The position numbers were made by a program, and so were the translations under genes. Positions 36,000-43,643 of a stretch of DNA of 64,000 nt are shown here, in pieces; position 1 is the stretch's first letter, and each line of letters begins with the position of its first letter. This DNA comes from an uncultured Pelagibacteraceae bacterium. Its GTDB lineage: Bacteria; Pseudomonadota; Alphaproteobacteria; Pelagibacterales; Pelagibacteraceae. The DNA is taken from assembly GCA_902622545.1 (NCBI GenBank), contig CACNQD010000001.1:248001-312000 (forward strand). Direction: 5' to 3'. Under the pieces are notes generated by a model. That model saw nothing but the letters and a program-made list of their open reading frames with translations, had not been told where the DNA came from and searched no databases.

Positions 36000-36312
36000 C
36001 TTTTAGTTTTTTAAGTATTTGTACATTTCCAATCAACTCATCATCTTTCCTTGACGGTGCTATAAATTTGATATCAAGCGATACGGTCACACAAGATTTT
36101 TGATTAGTTGTTCTATGCACAGCAGTTCCTGCTCCAGCGTCTATTAATGAGCAAATAAAACCACCATGGGTAATTTCTCGTTTATTTAAATGAAACTCCT
36201 TAATTGTAGCTTTAAATTCATATTCATTTCCAGAAATTTCTCTAAAATAAAGACCACCATTGTGGTGCATAAATCCAGATACTCTACTAATTTGTTCAAA
36301 ATCTTGTTTCAT
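35956..36312 (-). CDS. PaaI-type hotdog thioesterase, frameshifted near its 3' end
   Basis: 118 residues as read. The hotdog core is intact: FMHHNGGLYFREI, then REITHGGFICSLIDAGAGTAVH with the HGG helix motif, and CVTVSLDIKFIAPSRKDDE. After KKLK (104 residues) the frame runs into non-family sequence KVWYSLIVPLKKKIN and stops. One base added to the A run at 36001-36004 restores a typical end, SMVFVNCTLKKKDQLIASA, then TGVWKVIRKI, finishing at TGA 35914-35912. Such enzymes hydrolyse acyl-CoA thioesters. It may be a mutation, sequencing error or recoding. Confidence 0.75.
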   Translation of the reverse strand: MKQDFEQISRVSGFMHHNGGLYFREISGNEYEFKATIKEFHLNKREITHGGFICSLIDAGAGTAVHRTTNQKSCVTVSLDIKFIAPSRKDDELIGNVQILKKLKVWYSLIVPLKKKIN

Positions 36313-36318
36313 ATAAAA

Positions 36319-36402
36319 TTAAAGAATTACAGTTAGTAACAACAAAAATAAAAATACAATTGCAAAAAAAACTATCACACTGTTCTGTAAGGAAATTTTC
36401 AT
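36319..36402 (-). CDS. Possible 27-residue membrane micropeptide
   Basis: ATG at 36402 opens a frame MKISLQNSVIVFFAIVFLFL continuing with Leu/Val/Ile to TAA at 36321-36319, 6 bases before the thioesterase ATG. It is a single hydrophobic span and lies between tRNA-Arg and the thioesterase. In AT-rich DNA such frames can arise by chance, so this is tentative. Confidence 0.3.
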   Translation of the reverse strand: MKISLQNSVIVFFAIVFLFLLLLTVIL

Positions 36403-36407
36403 AAAAT

Positions 36408-36484
36408 TGGTGCGCCTGCTAGGAGTCGAACCCAGAACCTCCTGGTCCGTAGCCAAGCGCTCTATCCAATTGAGCTACAGGCGC
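36408..36484 (-). tRNA. tRNA-Arg (anticodon ACG)
   Basis: On the minus strand the acceptor stem is GCGCCTG/CAGGCGC, the D arm TAGCTCAATTGGATAGAGC, the anticodon stem CTTGG/CCAGG with loop CTACGGA (anticodon ACG), and the T loop GGTTCGACTCC. The CCA end is encoded. The A34 would be deaminated to inosine by TadA to read CGN codons. Confidence 0.97.
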
Positions 36485-36549
36485 TAATAAATTAACATAA
36501 ATCATCTATATTTTAATGTAATTTTTAAATTTAAGTTTATTCTATCGTA

Positions 36550-37656
36550 ATGTCAAAAAATTCTAAAGATATAGTTTTAACATCTGCCTTGAGAACATCA
36601 GTGGGCAAATTTGGAGGCATTCACAAGAAACTTCAAGCCCATGAATTAGGCTCAATCGTTATAAAAGGTATTTTAAAAAAAACCAACGTAGATCCGTTAG
36701 AGATAGATGAAGTCATACTTGGCCAAGTTTTACCAAGTTTAGGAGGACAAAATCCTGCAAGACAAGCCTTAATAAAATCTGGAATCCCTAAAGAGAAAAC
36801 TGCTTTTAATATTAATCAAGTTTGTGGATCAGGACTAAGAGCTATTGTTTTAGGATACCAGTCAATTTCTATGGGCTCATCAAAATTTGTTATCACTGGC
36901 GGGCAAGAAAGTATGTCAAATTCAGATGAGAAAGAAATGTTAACAAATGGTTTAATAGATGCTTTTAACAATTACCATATGGGTGTAACTGCAGAAAATG
37001 TTGCAGAGAAATTTAATATTTCAAGAGATGAACAAGATCATTTTGCTCTAGACTCACAATCTAAAACTGAAAGTTCAATCAAAAGTAAAAGATTTTTAAA
37101 TGAAATAATTGATAATAATCAAGATGAACACCCAAGGTTTAATTTAAATATTGAAAATCTTAAAAAGTTAAAACCTGCTTTTAAAAAATATGGTACTGTT
37201 ACTGCTGGTAACTCATCTGGTATAAACGATGGTGCAGCTGGCGTCTTACTTACAACAAGAGATTTAGCTGAGAAAAAAAATTTAGATATCCAAGCAAAAA
37301 TTGTTTCTTGGGCAACTTCTGGAGTTGATCCAACATTAATGGGTTTGGGACCAATTCCGTCCTCTACAAAAGCTCTTGAAATTGCTGGTTGGAGTATAAA
37401 TGATTTAGATTTAATAGAGTGCAATGAAGCTTTTGCTGCACAAACACTTGCTGTTGTTAAAGAACTCAAAGTCCCTAAAGAAAAACTAAATGTTAATGGA
37501 GGTGCAATTGCTATAGGTCATCCAATCGGAGCATCAGGCGCAAGATTGATAGTCACATTAATTCATGAAATGATCAAAAGAGATAATAAAAAAGGGTTGG
37601 TTACTCTTTGTATAGGTGGTGGTATGGGTATCTCTATGTGTATTGCTCGCGATTAA
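36550..37656 (+). CDS. Acetyl-CoA acetyltransferase (thiolase)
   Basis: 368 residues. The acylated cysteine is in INQVCGSGLRAIVLGY (about 89), the His is in GGAIAIGHPIGASGAR and the second Cys is in TLCIGGGMGISM, so all catalytic elements are present. The family is usually about 390-395 long; two stretches of the middle loop domain are shortened (after GGQESMSN and around NEIIDNNQDEHPR). It condenses or cleaves acetyl-CoA units, for acetoacetyl-CoA or butanoate-type metabolism. No PHB gene is adjacent. Confidence 0.92.
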   Translation: MSKNSKDIVLTSALRTSVGKFGGIHKKLQAHELGSIVIKGILKKTNVDPLEIDEVILGQVLPSLGGQNPARQALIKSGIPKEKTAFNINQVCGSGLRAIVLGYQSISMGSSKFVITGGQESMSNSDEKEMLTNGLIDAFNNYHMGVTAENVAEKFNISRDEQDHFALDSQSKTESSIKSKRFLNEIIDNNQDEHPRFNLNIENLKKLKPAFKKYGTVTAGNSSGINDGAAGVLLTTRDLAEKKNLDIQAKIVSWATSGVDPTLMGLGPIPSSTKALEIAGWSINDLDLIECNEAFAAQTLAVVKELKVPKEKLNVNGGAIAIGHPIGASGARLIVTLIHEMIKRDNKKGLVTLCIGGGMGISMCIARD

Positions 37657-37769
37657 TGTTTTAAAGATTTTAAATTCTTATTTAATAGCGCCAATTGTAT
37701 CCATACTCTTGCGTCAAATTTTTTGCTATTATCTCTTTTTAGTAATAATTTTTTTAATAAATTAATCAT
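37653..37769 (-). CDS. Possible small protein convergent with the thiolase
   Basis: 38-codon frame from ATG 37769 to TAA 37655-37653, overlapping the thiolase stop. It reads MINLLKKLLLKRDNSKKF, then DARVWIQLALLNKNLKSLKH, amphipathic and basic. It fills the otherwise empty gap before aceE on the other strand. No family recognised; a chance frame is possible. Confidence 0.25.
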   Translation of the reverse strand: MINLLKKLLLKRDNSKKFDARVWIQLALLNKNLKSLKH

Positions 37770-37837
37770 TTAAACACTTTCATATTTAAGGATGTCAAAA
37801 AAAAGATATAAATATGTTATAAATATAGCTTCAAATA

Positions 37838-40800
37838 ATGAAAAAAGATCTTTTAGTACCTGATATCGGTGATTTTGAAAACGTTGAGATTATAGAGCTG
37901 TTAGTAAAACAAGGCCAAAAAATTTCTATTAATGATCCAATAGTAACATTAGAAAGTGATAAATCTAGTGTTGAAGTACCATCAACAGAGGAAGGGGTTA
38001 TAGAAAGCATATCAGTCAAGATAGGGGATAAAGTTTCAAAAGGTGATAAATTAGTTTCAATTTCTGTAGAGGGCGGAAGTAAAAAAATCGAGGAAGTTAA
38101 GGAAGTTAAAAAAGATACGGAAATACCAAAAGATACAGAAAAAATTATAAGTGATGCAGAAAAAATACAAAAAATTGAAGAACCAAAAATTTTCAGACAA
38201 GAAATTTCTGAGACTAAAAAAACTTCTAAACTAGAAAATTCAAAAATTGAGATTGTTTCAGATACAAATGATATAGATCCTAGTGAGACTAAAGAGTGGC
38301 TTGAGTCATTATCTGCAGTACTTAATAGCGATGGTAAAGAACGGGCACAATATATAATTAGACAATTAATAGAGCACTCATACAGAGAAGGTTCTGGATT
38401 AGTAATGTCTAGAAATACTCCGTATATTAATACAATACCTCCTGAGGAAGAAAAAAAATTACCTGGTGATCAAAATATAGAGAGAAAAATTAGATCTCTA
38501 ATTAGATGGAACGCAGCAGCTATGGTTGTAAGAGCTAATAAAAAAAACCCAGAATTAGGTGGACACATTGGAACTTTCGCTTCAGCCGCAACTTTATACG
38601 ATGTTGGAATGAACCATTTTTGGAGAGCAAAAAATAATAAGTTTGGTGGAGATTTAATATATTTTCAAGGTCATAGTGCTCCAGGAATTTATGCGAGGTC
38701 TTATCTTGAAGGTAGATTGAGTGAAAAACAATTAGATAATTTTAGACAAGAAGTTAAACCAGGTGGCCTATCATCTTATCCACATCCATGGCTGATGCCA
38801 GAGTACTGGCAATTTACTACAGTATCTATGGGTCTTGGTCCAATGCTCGCAATCTATCAAGCAAGGTTCATGAAATATCTTATCAATAGAGGTTTAATCA
38901 AAGATGAAAGTCGAAAGGTTTGGGCGTTTTTGGGTGATGGCGAAATGGATGAACCAGAATCTCTTGGAGCTATAGGATTAGCGGCTAGAGAAAATTTAGA
39001 TAATTTAATATTTGTGGTAAATTGTAATCTTCAAAGATTAGATGGTCCAGTAAGAGGTAATGGTAAAATTATTCAAGAGTTAGAGGGAATATTTAGAGGG
39101 GCTGGATGGAATGTTATAAAAGTTATTTGGGGTTCTTACTGGGACCAATTATTAGCAAATGATAAAAAAGGTATTCTAGTAAAAAGAATGAACGAAGCAG
39201 TCGATGGGGAGTACCAGGCTTTTAAAGCCAAAGGTGGAGCATACGTCAGAGAAAAATTTTTTGGAAAATATAAAGAACTAAAAGATATGGTATCAAGTAT
39301 GACAGACCAGGATATATGGAGACTTAATAGAGGCGGTCATGATCCACACAAAGTTTATGCAGCTTATCACCAAGCTGTAAATACTAAGGGACGTCCAACA
39401 GTTATTATAGCAAAAACAATTAAAGGTTATGGAATGGGAAAATCTGGTGAAAGTATAAATACAACACACCAGCAAAAAAAATTGGATGTTAAAGATTTAA
39501 TGTATTACAGAGACAGATTTGATGTTCCTCTAACAGATGAACAAGTAAAAAATATTCAATATTATAAGCCAGATGAAAATTCGGAAGAAATTAAATATTT
39601 AAAAGGCAGAAGAATGAAACTTGGTGGGAATATACCCGAGAGATCCACTTTTGCTAAGCCAATAAAAGCTCCACCTAAGGATATTTTTGAAGTTTTAAAA
39701 CAATCGACTGGTTCAAAGGAAATGTCAACCACGATGGCACTTGTTAGAATGTTAACTAACTTGTTAAGAGATAAAAATGTTTCTCCAAGATTAGTACCAA
39801 TCATTCCCGATGAGGCAAGAACTTTCGGAATGGAGGGATTTTTTCAAAAAATTGGTATTTATGCTCATGAAGGCCAAAAGTACGAACCAGTGGACTCAGA
39901 ACAACTATTTACATATAGAGAGGATAAAAAAGGACAAGTATTGGAGGAAGGAATTACTGAAGCAGGTTCGATGTCATCTTGGATTGCAGCAGGAACAGCT
40001 TACACAAATCATGATATTGAAATGATACCTATTTATTTGTTTTATTCGATGTTTGGTTTTCAAAGAGTTGGTGACTTTGCATACGCCGCTGGAGATAGTC
40101 AAACAAGAGGTTTTTTAATTGGTGCCACATCTGGAAAAACAACTTTGGCAGGAGAGGGTTTACAGCATCAAGATGGACATAGCCATTTAATTGCATCAAC
40201 TATTCCAAATTGTGTTTCTTACGATCCAACATTTGCTTATGAACTTGCTGTAATTTTCAGAGAAGGTTTAAAAAGAATGCATGAAAAAAAAGAAAATGTT
40301 TTTTATTATATAACAACATTAAACGAAAATTACCCGCATCCAGCTATTCCAAATGAAAAAGGCATAGAAGAGGCAATATTAAAAGGGATGTATAAAATAA
40401 AGTCAAAAAATATTAATAAAAAAACAAAAATCACTTTACTAGGATCAGGCGCAATTTTAAGGGAAATGATGGAAGCATCTGACATTTTAGAAAAAGATTA
40501 TAAAATTGATGCTGATGTTTGGAGTGTAACGAGTTTTAACGAATTAAGAAAAGACGGAATTGAGATTGAAAGACATAATTTGCTTCATCCAAATGACCCT
40601 CCAAAGGAGACATTTTTAGAAAAATGTTTGAAAAATTCTGAAGGACCTGTTCTAGCTGCATCCGATTATATGAGAATTTACTCAGATCAAATTAGGCCTT
40701 ATACAAAAAAAAATTTTTATTCCTTAGGCACTGACGGATATGGCAGAAGCGATACTAGAAAAAGTTTAAGAAACTTTTTTGAAGTTGATAAAAAATATAT

Positions 40801-40918
40801 TGTTACTTATGCTTTGAGCGTTCTTTCAAAAGAGCAGTTGATCGCATCAAAATATGCTGAAGAGGCAATTAAAAAATACAATATTGATAAAAATAAACCG
40901 ATGCCAACTAAGTTATAA
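37838..40918 (+). CDS. aceE: Pyruvate dehydrogenase E1 (homodimeric type) with fused N-terminal lipoyl domain
   Basis: 1026 residues, about 140 more than usual AceE. Residues 1-80 are a complete lipoyl domain (LLVPDIGDFENVEIIELLV, lipoyl Lys42 in ESDKSSVEVPS, GDKVSKGDKLVSI). Residues about 81-143 are a charged Lys/Glu linker. From about 144 (NDIDPSETKEWLESL, close to the E. coli AceE start) the full E1 follows, with the thiamine diphosphate motif GDGEMDEPES (about 366) and NCNLQRLDGPVRGNGKI. It decarboxylates pyruvate and acylates lipoate. The next gene, E2, lacks a lipoyl domain. Confidence 0.95.
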   Translation: MKKDLLVPDIGDFENVEIIELLVKQGQKISINDPIVTLESDKSSVEVPSTEEGVIESISVKIGDKVSKGDKLVSISVEGGSKKIEEVKEVKKDTEIPKDTEKIISDAEKIQKIEEPKIFRQEISETKKTSKLENSKIEIVSDTNDIDPSETKEWLESLSAVLNSDGKERAQYIIRQLIEHSYREGSGLVMSRNTPYINTIPPEEEKKLPGDQNIERKIRSLIRWNAAAMVVRANKKNPELGGHIGTFASAATLYDVGMNHFWRAKNNKFGGDLIYFQGHSAPGIYARSYLEGRLSEKQLDNFRQEVKPGGLSSYPHPWLMPEYWQFTTVSMGLGPMLAIYQARFMKYLINRGLIKDESRKVWAFLGDGEMDEPESLGAIGLAARENLDNLIFVVNCNLQRLDGPVRGNGKIIQELEGIFRGAGWNVIKVIWGSYWDQLLANDKKGILVKRMNEAVDGEYQAFKAKGGAYVREKFFGKYKELKDMVSSMTDQDIWRLNRGGHDPHKVYAAYHQAVNTKGRPTVIIAKTIKGYGMGKSGESINTTHQQKKLDVKDLMYYRDRFDVPLTDEQVKNIQYYKPDENSEEIKYLKGRRMKLGGNIPERSTFAKPIKAPPKDIFEVLKQSTGSKEMSTTMALVRMLTNLLRDKNVSPRLVPIIPDEARTFGMEGFFQKIGIYAHEGQKYEPVDSEQLFTYREDKKGQVLEEGITEAGSMSSWIAAGTAYTNHDIEMIPIYLFYSMFGFQRVGDFAYAAGDSQTRGFLIGATSGKTTLAGEGLQHQDGHSHLIASTIPNCVSYDPTFAYELAVIFREGLKRMHEKKENVFYYITTLNENYPHPAIPNEKGIEEAILKGMYKIKSKNINKKTKITLLGSGAILREMMEASDILEKDYKIDADVWSVTSFNELRKDGIEIERHNLLHPNDPPKETFLEKCLKNSEGPVLAASDYMRIYSDQIRPYTKKNFYSLGTDGYGRSDTRKSLRNFFEVDKKYIVTYALSVLSKEQLIASKYAEEAIKKYNIDKNKPMPTKL

Positions 40919-40921
40919 AAA

Positions 40922-41818
40922 ATGAACCAAATTATACATGCAAGCCCAAAGGTAAGAAAGTTTGCAAGACAACTAGGGGCAGACATTTCTCAATTAAAAG
41001 GTACAGAAAGAAATGGTAGAATTACTGAAACAGATGTCCGAAATTTTATAAAAAATCAAATTAATCAACAAGAAAACATTCCAAAGAAATCAATAAAAAA
41101 CGAAAAAAAAAAATTAGAGTTTGATCACAGCGAGTTTGGCGAAATAGAAATAACACAAATGCCACGAATAAAAAGATTGGCAGCACCGAATTTATCTGAG
41201 TCTTGGCGAACAATTCCACATGTGACACATCATGATGAAGCCGATGTAACCGAACTAGAAAATTTTAGAAAAAATTTAAAAGATAATTACACTGGAGAGA
41301 AGAAAAAAATAACGCCTTTGGCTTTTATTATTAAAGCTTTAGTAAATAGTTTAAAAAAATTTCCAAATTTTAATTGTTCTTTAAAAGACGAAGAAAACTA
41401 TGAGCTAATATTAAAAAAATACTTTCACATAGGTATAGCAGTTGATACAGAACATGGTCTGATGGTACCAAAAATAAGAAATGCAGATAACAAAAAGATA
41501 GAAGACTTATCAATTGAACTTAAGGATATAAGTGAAAAGTGTAGAAATTTAAAAATTGATAAAAAGGAATTTTTTGGAGGCTCTATGACAATTACAAGTT
41601 TAGGAGGTATTGGTGGAACTTTTTTTACACCAATTATTAACCCTCCTGAAGTTGCAATATTAGGTATTGGTAAAATAGTGGAACGAAGCAAAAATTTAAT
41701 GCTACCATTATCTTTGTCTTATGATCACAGAGTAGTTAATGGTGCAGATGCAGCAAGGTTTTGTAACGAATTAAAAGATAACCTTGGGCAAAATTTCGCT
41801 TATAAATTATCATTATAA
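40922..41818 (+). CDS. aceF: Dihydrolipoamide acetyltransferase (E2) without lipoyl domain
   Basis: 298 residues against about 430-630 for usual AceF. The protein starts directly with the peripheral-subunit-binding domain (HASPKVRKFARQLGADISQL, with GRITETDVRNF), then a short linker and the catalytic core (PRIKRLAAPNLSESWRTIPH to the end). Active-site DHRVVNGADAARF carries the His, and Asn as in Azotobacter-type E2p. No lipoyl domain precedes it; that domain is on the E1 gene 3 bases upstream. It transfers acetyl from lipoyl-Lys to CoA and forms the complex core. Confidence 0.94.
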   Translation: MNQIIHASPKVRKFARQLGADISQLKGTERNGRITETDVRNFIKNQINQQENIPKKSIKNEKKKLEFDHSEFGEIEITQMPRIKRLAAPNLSESWRTIPHVTHHDEADVTELENFRKNLKDNYTGEKKKITPLAFIIKALVNSLKKFPNFNCSLKDEENYELILKKYFHIGIAVDTEHGLMVPKIRNADNKKIEDLSIELKDISEKCRNLKIDKKEFFGGSMTITSLGGIGGTFFTPIINPPEVAILGIGKIVERSKNLMLPLSLSYDHRVVNGADAARFCNELKDNLGQNFAYKLSL

Positions 41819-41822
41819 TTTA

Positions 41823-42719
41823 ATGACAAAAAAAGCTTCTTTAGCAAGTGCACTACTTTGTTGTTTTATTTGGGGAACAACTTTTATTGCACAAGACACA
41901 GGTATGGATAACATAGGGCCTTACACTTTTAATGGTGTAAGATTTATGGTTGGCTTCCTTGCTTTATTACCTATTTTTTTATTGATAGAAAAAAAAAATT
42001 TTGCATCTGAGTTTAATAAAGATAAAAAAAAATTTATATATTTATCATTTTCAATTGGTATTTTTCTTTTTTTAGGAACTGCACTTCAACAAGTAGCGCT
42101 CTTATACACAGATATTGCTAATGCAGCATTTTTCACAATTTTTTATGTTCCAATGGTTCCCTTTGTAGTTCTTATTTTATTTAAAAGAAAAGTTCATTGG
42201 AGTGTTTATCCCTCTGTAGTTTTGTGTGTAATTGGTGGATATTTATTGACTAATTTTTACGATGCTACTGTGAGAAAAGGAGACATGTTAGTTATTTTTT
42301 GTGCCTTCTTTTGGGCTCTACATATTATTTTTATAGGTGAACTTGTAAAAAGCTTTGAGCTGCCAATTACTGTTGGTTTAGTCCAAACTTTTATTGTATC
42401 TGTGCTCTCTTTGTTAATTAGTCTCTATGTTGAGGAAATAAACATACAAAAAATACTCTCTGAAAAATATGAAATCCTTTATGCAGGAGTTTTATCAGGT
42501 GGGTTTGCATTTGTTTTACAAATTTATGCTCAAAAGAATATTAATCCTGCTCCTGCAGCTATAATATATTCTTTAGAGGGTGTCTTTGCTGCTATGGCCG
42601 CTTGGTTAATTTTAAGTCAAGTTTTAAATATAAATAACATTCTTGGATGTATTTTTATTTTAATTGGAGTTCTATTATCGCAGTTACTTCCAGAAATTAA
42701 AAAGGCTAGCTATAAATAA
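41823..42719 (+). CDS. EamA/DMT-superfamily transporter
   Basis: 298 residues from ATG 41823; the frame opens earlier at 41784 inside aceF, but those 13 residues (MGKISLINYHYNL) lie before the natural start MTKKASLASALLC. Ten hydrophobic segments in two EamA repeats are visible: first repeat CFIWGTTFIAQDTGMDNIGP, second repeat starting CAFFWALHIIFIGELV, with the end-of-repeat motif PAAIIYSLEGVFAAMAAWL. Members export or import metabolites such as amino acids; substrate unknown. It follows aceF by 4 bases and overlaps uppP at its 3' end. Confidence 0.85.
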   Translation: MTKKASLASALLCCFIWGTTFIAQDTGMDNIGPYTFNGVRFMVGFLALLPIFLLIEKKNFASEFNKDKKKFIYLSFSIGIFLFLGTALQQVALLYTDIANAAFFTIFYVPMVPFVVLILFKRKVHWSVYPSVVLCVIGGYLLTNFYDATVRKGDMLVIFCAFFWALHIIFIGELVKSFELPITVGLVQTFIVSVLSLLISLYVEEINIQKILSEKYEILYAGVLSGGFAFVLQIYAQKNINPAPAAIIYSLEGVFAAMAAWLILSQVLNINNILGCIFILIGVLLSQLLPEIKKASYK

Positions 42720-43473
42720 TATAAAAAATAAATAAAGATAAAATAATTCTATAAATTATAAATAAATTAAAATTAAAATTTTTTATGAAGATCAAAAAAT
42801 ATTTAATTGTGATATAAGAAAAAATAAAAGATAAGAATACAGATAATATTATTAGTGAATTAAAAGTTGCTTCGTTTGTAAATACATCTTTCAAACTTAA
42901 AAAACTTGCGCCAGCTATTGCTGGTACAGATAAGTAAAAAGATATTTTAGTAGCATCATATCTATCAAAATTCAAAAACCTTCCTGCTGTTATCACTATT
43001 CCAGATCTACTTACTCCAGGAAAAAGAGAAGCGATTTGGAACAGTCCAATAATTAATATTGTTTTTAAATTCAAATCAGTATCTATTTTTTTTGTTACTT
43101 TAACTTTATCAGCAAAATAAAGCACTATTGCGAAAATTAACGATAACCAAGCAAGCAGTTTTAGGTTTCTTACATAATCTATTAAACCTGTCGTATAAAT
43201 TATAAAGCCAGCTATAATTAGAGGAATAGAACCAATTACAATTAAATTTAAAATTTGTTTATTTTTAAGAATATTTAAGAAGTCTTGTCTGAAATAGAAT
43301 AGAACTGCTAAAAGAGACCCTAAATGCATTCCAACATCAATCATTAATGATTGATTTTTAAAATCAAATAATTCTGAAATTATATAAAGATGTGCGGATG
43401 AACTTACTGGTATAAATTCTGAAATTCCTTGAATTAATGAAAGAATCAAAATTTCGTAGTAATCAAACAACAT
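42706..43473 (-). CDS. uppP: Undecaprenyl-diphosphatase
   Basis: 255 residues with about eight membrane spans. Catalytic motifs are QGISEFIPVSSSAHLYI near the N-terminus and FPGVSRSGIVITAGRFLNFDR near 153. It dephosphorylates undecaprenyl diphosphate to recycle the lipid carrier for peptidoglycan and O-antigen synthesis. It is divergent from gltD and convergent with the EamA gene, with a 14-base overlap. Confidence 0.95.
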   Translation of the reverse strand: MLFDYYEILILSLIQGISEFIPVSSSAHLYIISELFDFKNQSLMIDVGMHLGSLLAVLFYFRQDFLNILKNKQILNLIVIGSIPLIIAGFIIYTTGLIDYVRNLKLLAWLSLIFAIVLYFADKVKVTKKIDTDLNLKTILIIGLFQIASLFPGVSRSGIVITAGRFLNFDRYDATKISFYLSVPAIAGASFLSLKDVFTNEATFNSLIILSVFLSFIFSYITIKYFLIFIKNFNFNLFIIYRIILSLFIFYIIYS

Positions 43474-43500
43474 CTTATTTTCTTAAGATATTTCAAAATT

Positions 43501-43530
43501 ATAGCAATAAGATGTATGCATACTTGCTAT
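43501..43530. promoter_or_regulatory. Nested palindrome between uppP and gltD
   Basis: A 10-base palindrome GTATGCATAC (43514-43523) is embraced by the inverted repeat ATAGCAA (43501-43507) and TTGCTAT (43524-43530). It stands in the divergent promoter region, so an operator is a reasonable inference. No regulator can be named. Confidence 0.4.
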
Positions 43531-43615
43531 GCAAAATATGAATTAATGCCTAATTTTCTTACTTTTTTGAAAATTTAGGTCAATTATTATGTCCCAATTT
43601 TGATTTATATACTCA

Positions 43616-43638
43616 ATCGCTTATTGTATAAGGGCGAT
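43616..43638 (+). promoter_or_regulatory. Leader hairpin just upstream of gltD
   Basis: ATCGC-TTAT (43616-43624), loop TGT, ATAA (43628-43631), a GG bulge, then GCGAT (43634-43638): a nine-base-pair stem ending 5 bases before the gltD ATG. The only purine run near the start (AGGG, 43631-43634) is inside it, so folding would mask ribosome binding. It may regulate glutamate synthase translation. Confidence 0.45.
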
Positions 43639-43643
43639 CGATT

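Noticed and set aside
36001-36010. Programmed -1 ribosomal frameshift site in the thioesterase
   Set aside because: The zero-frame codons CTA AAA G do not form an X XXY YYZ heptamer that allows both tRNAs to re-pair, so a mutation or sequence error is more likely; left open in the finding.
41715-41750. Asn in place of Asp in the E2 catalytic motif DHRVVNG
   Set aside because: Azotobacter and Pseudomonas-type E2p enzymes also carry Asn at this place as I recall, so it is a normal variant and not a sign of inactivation.
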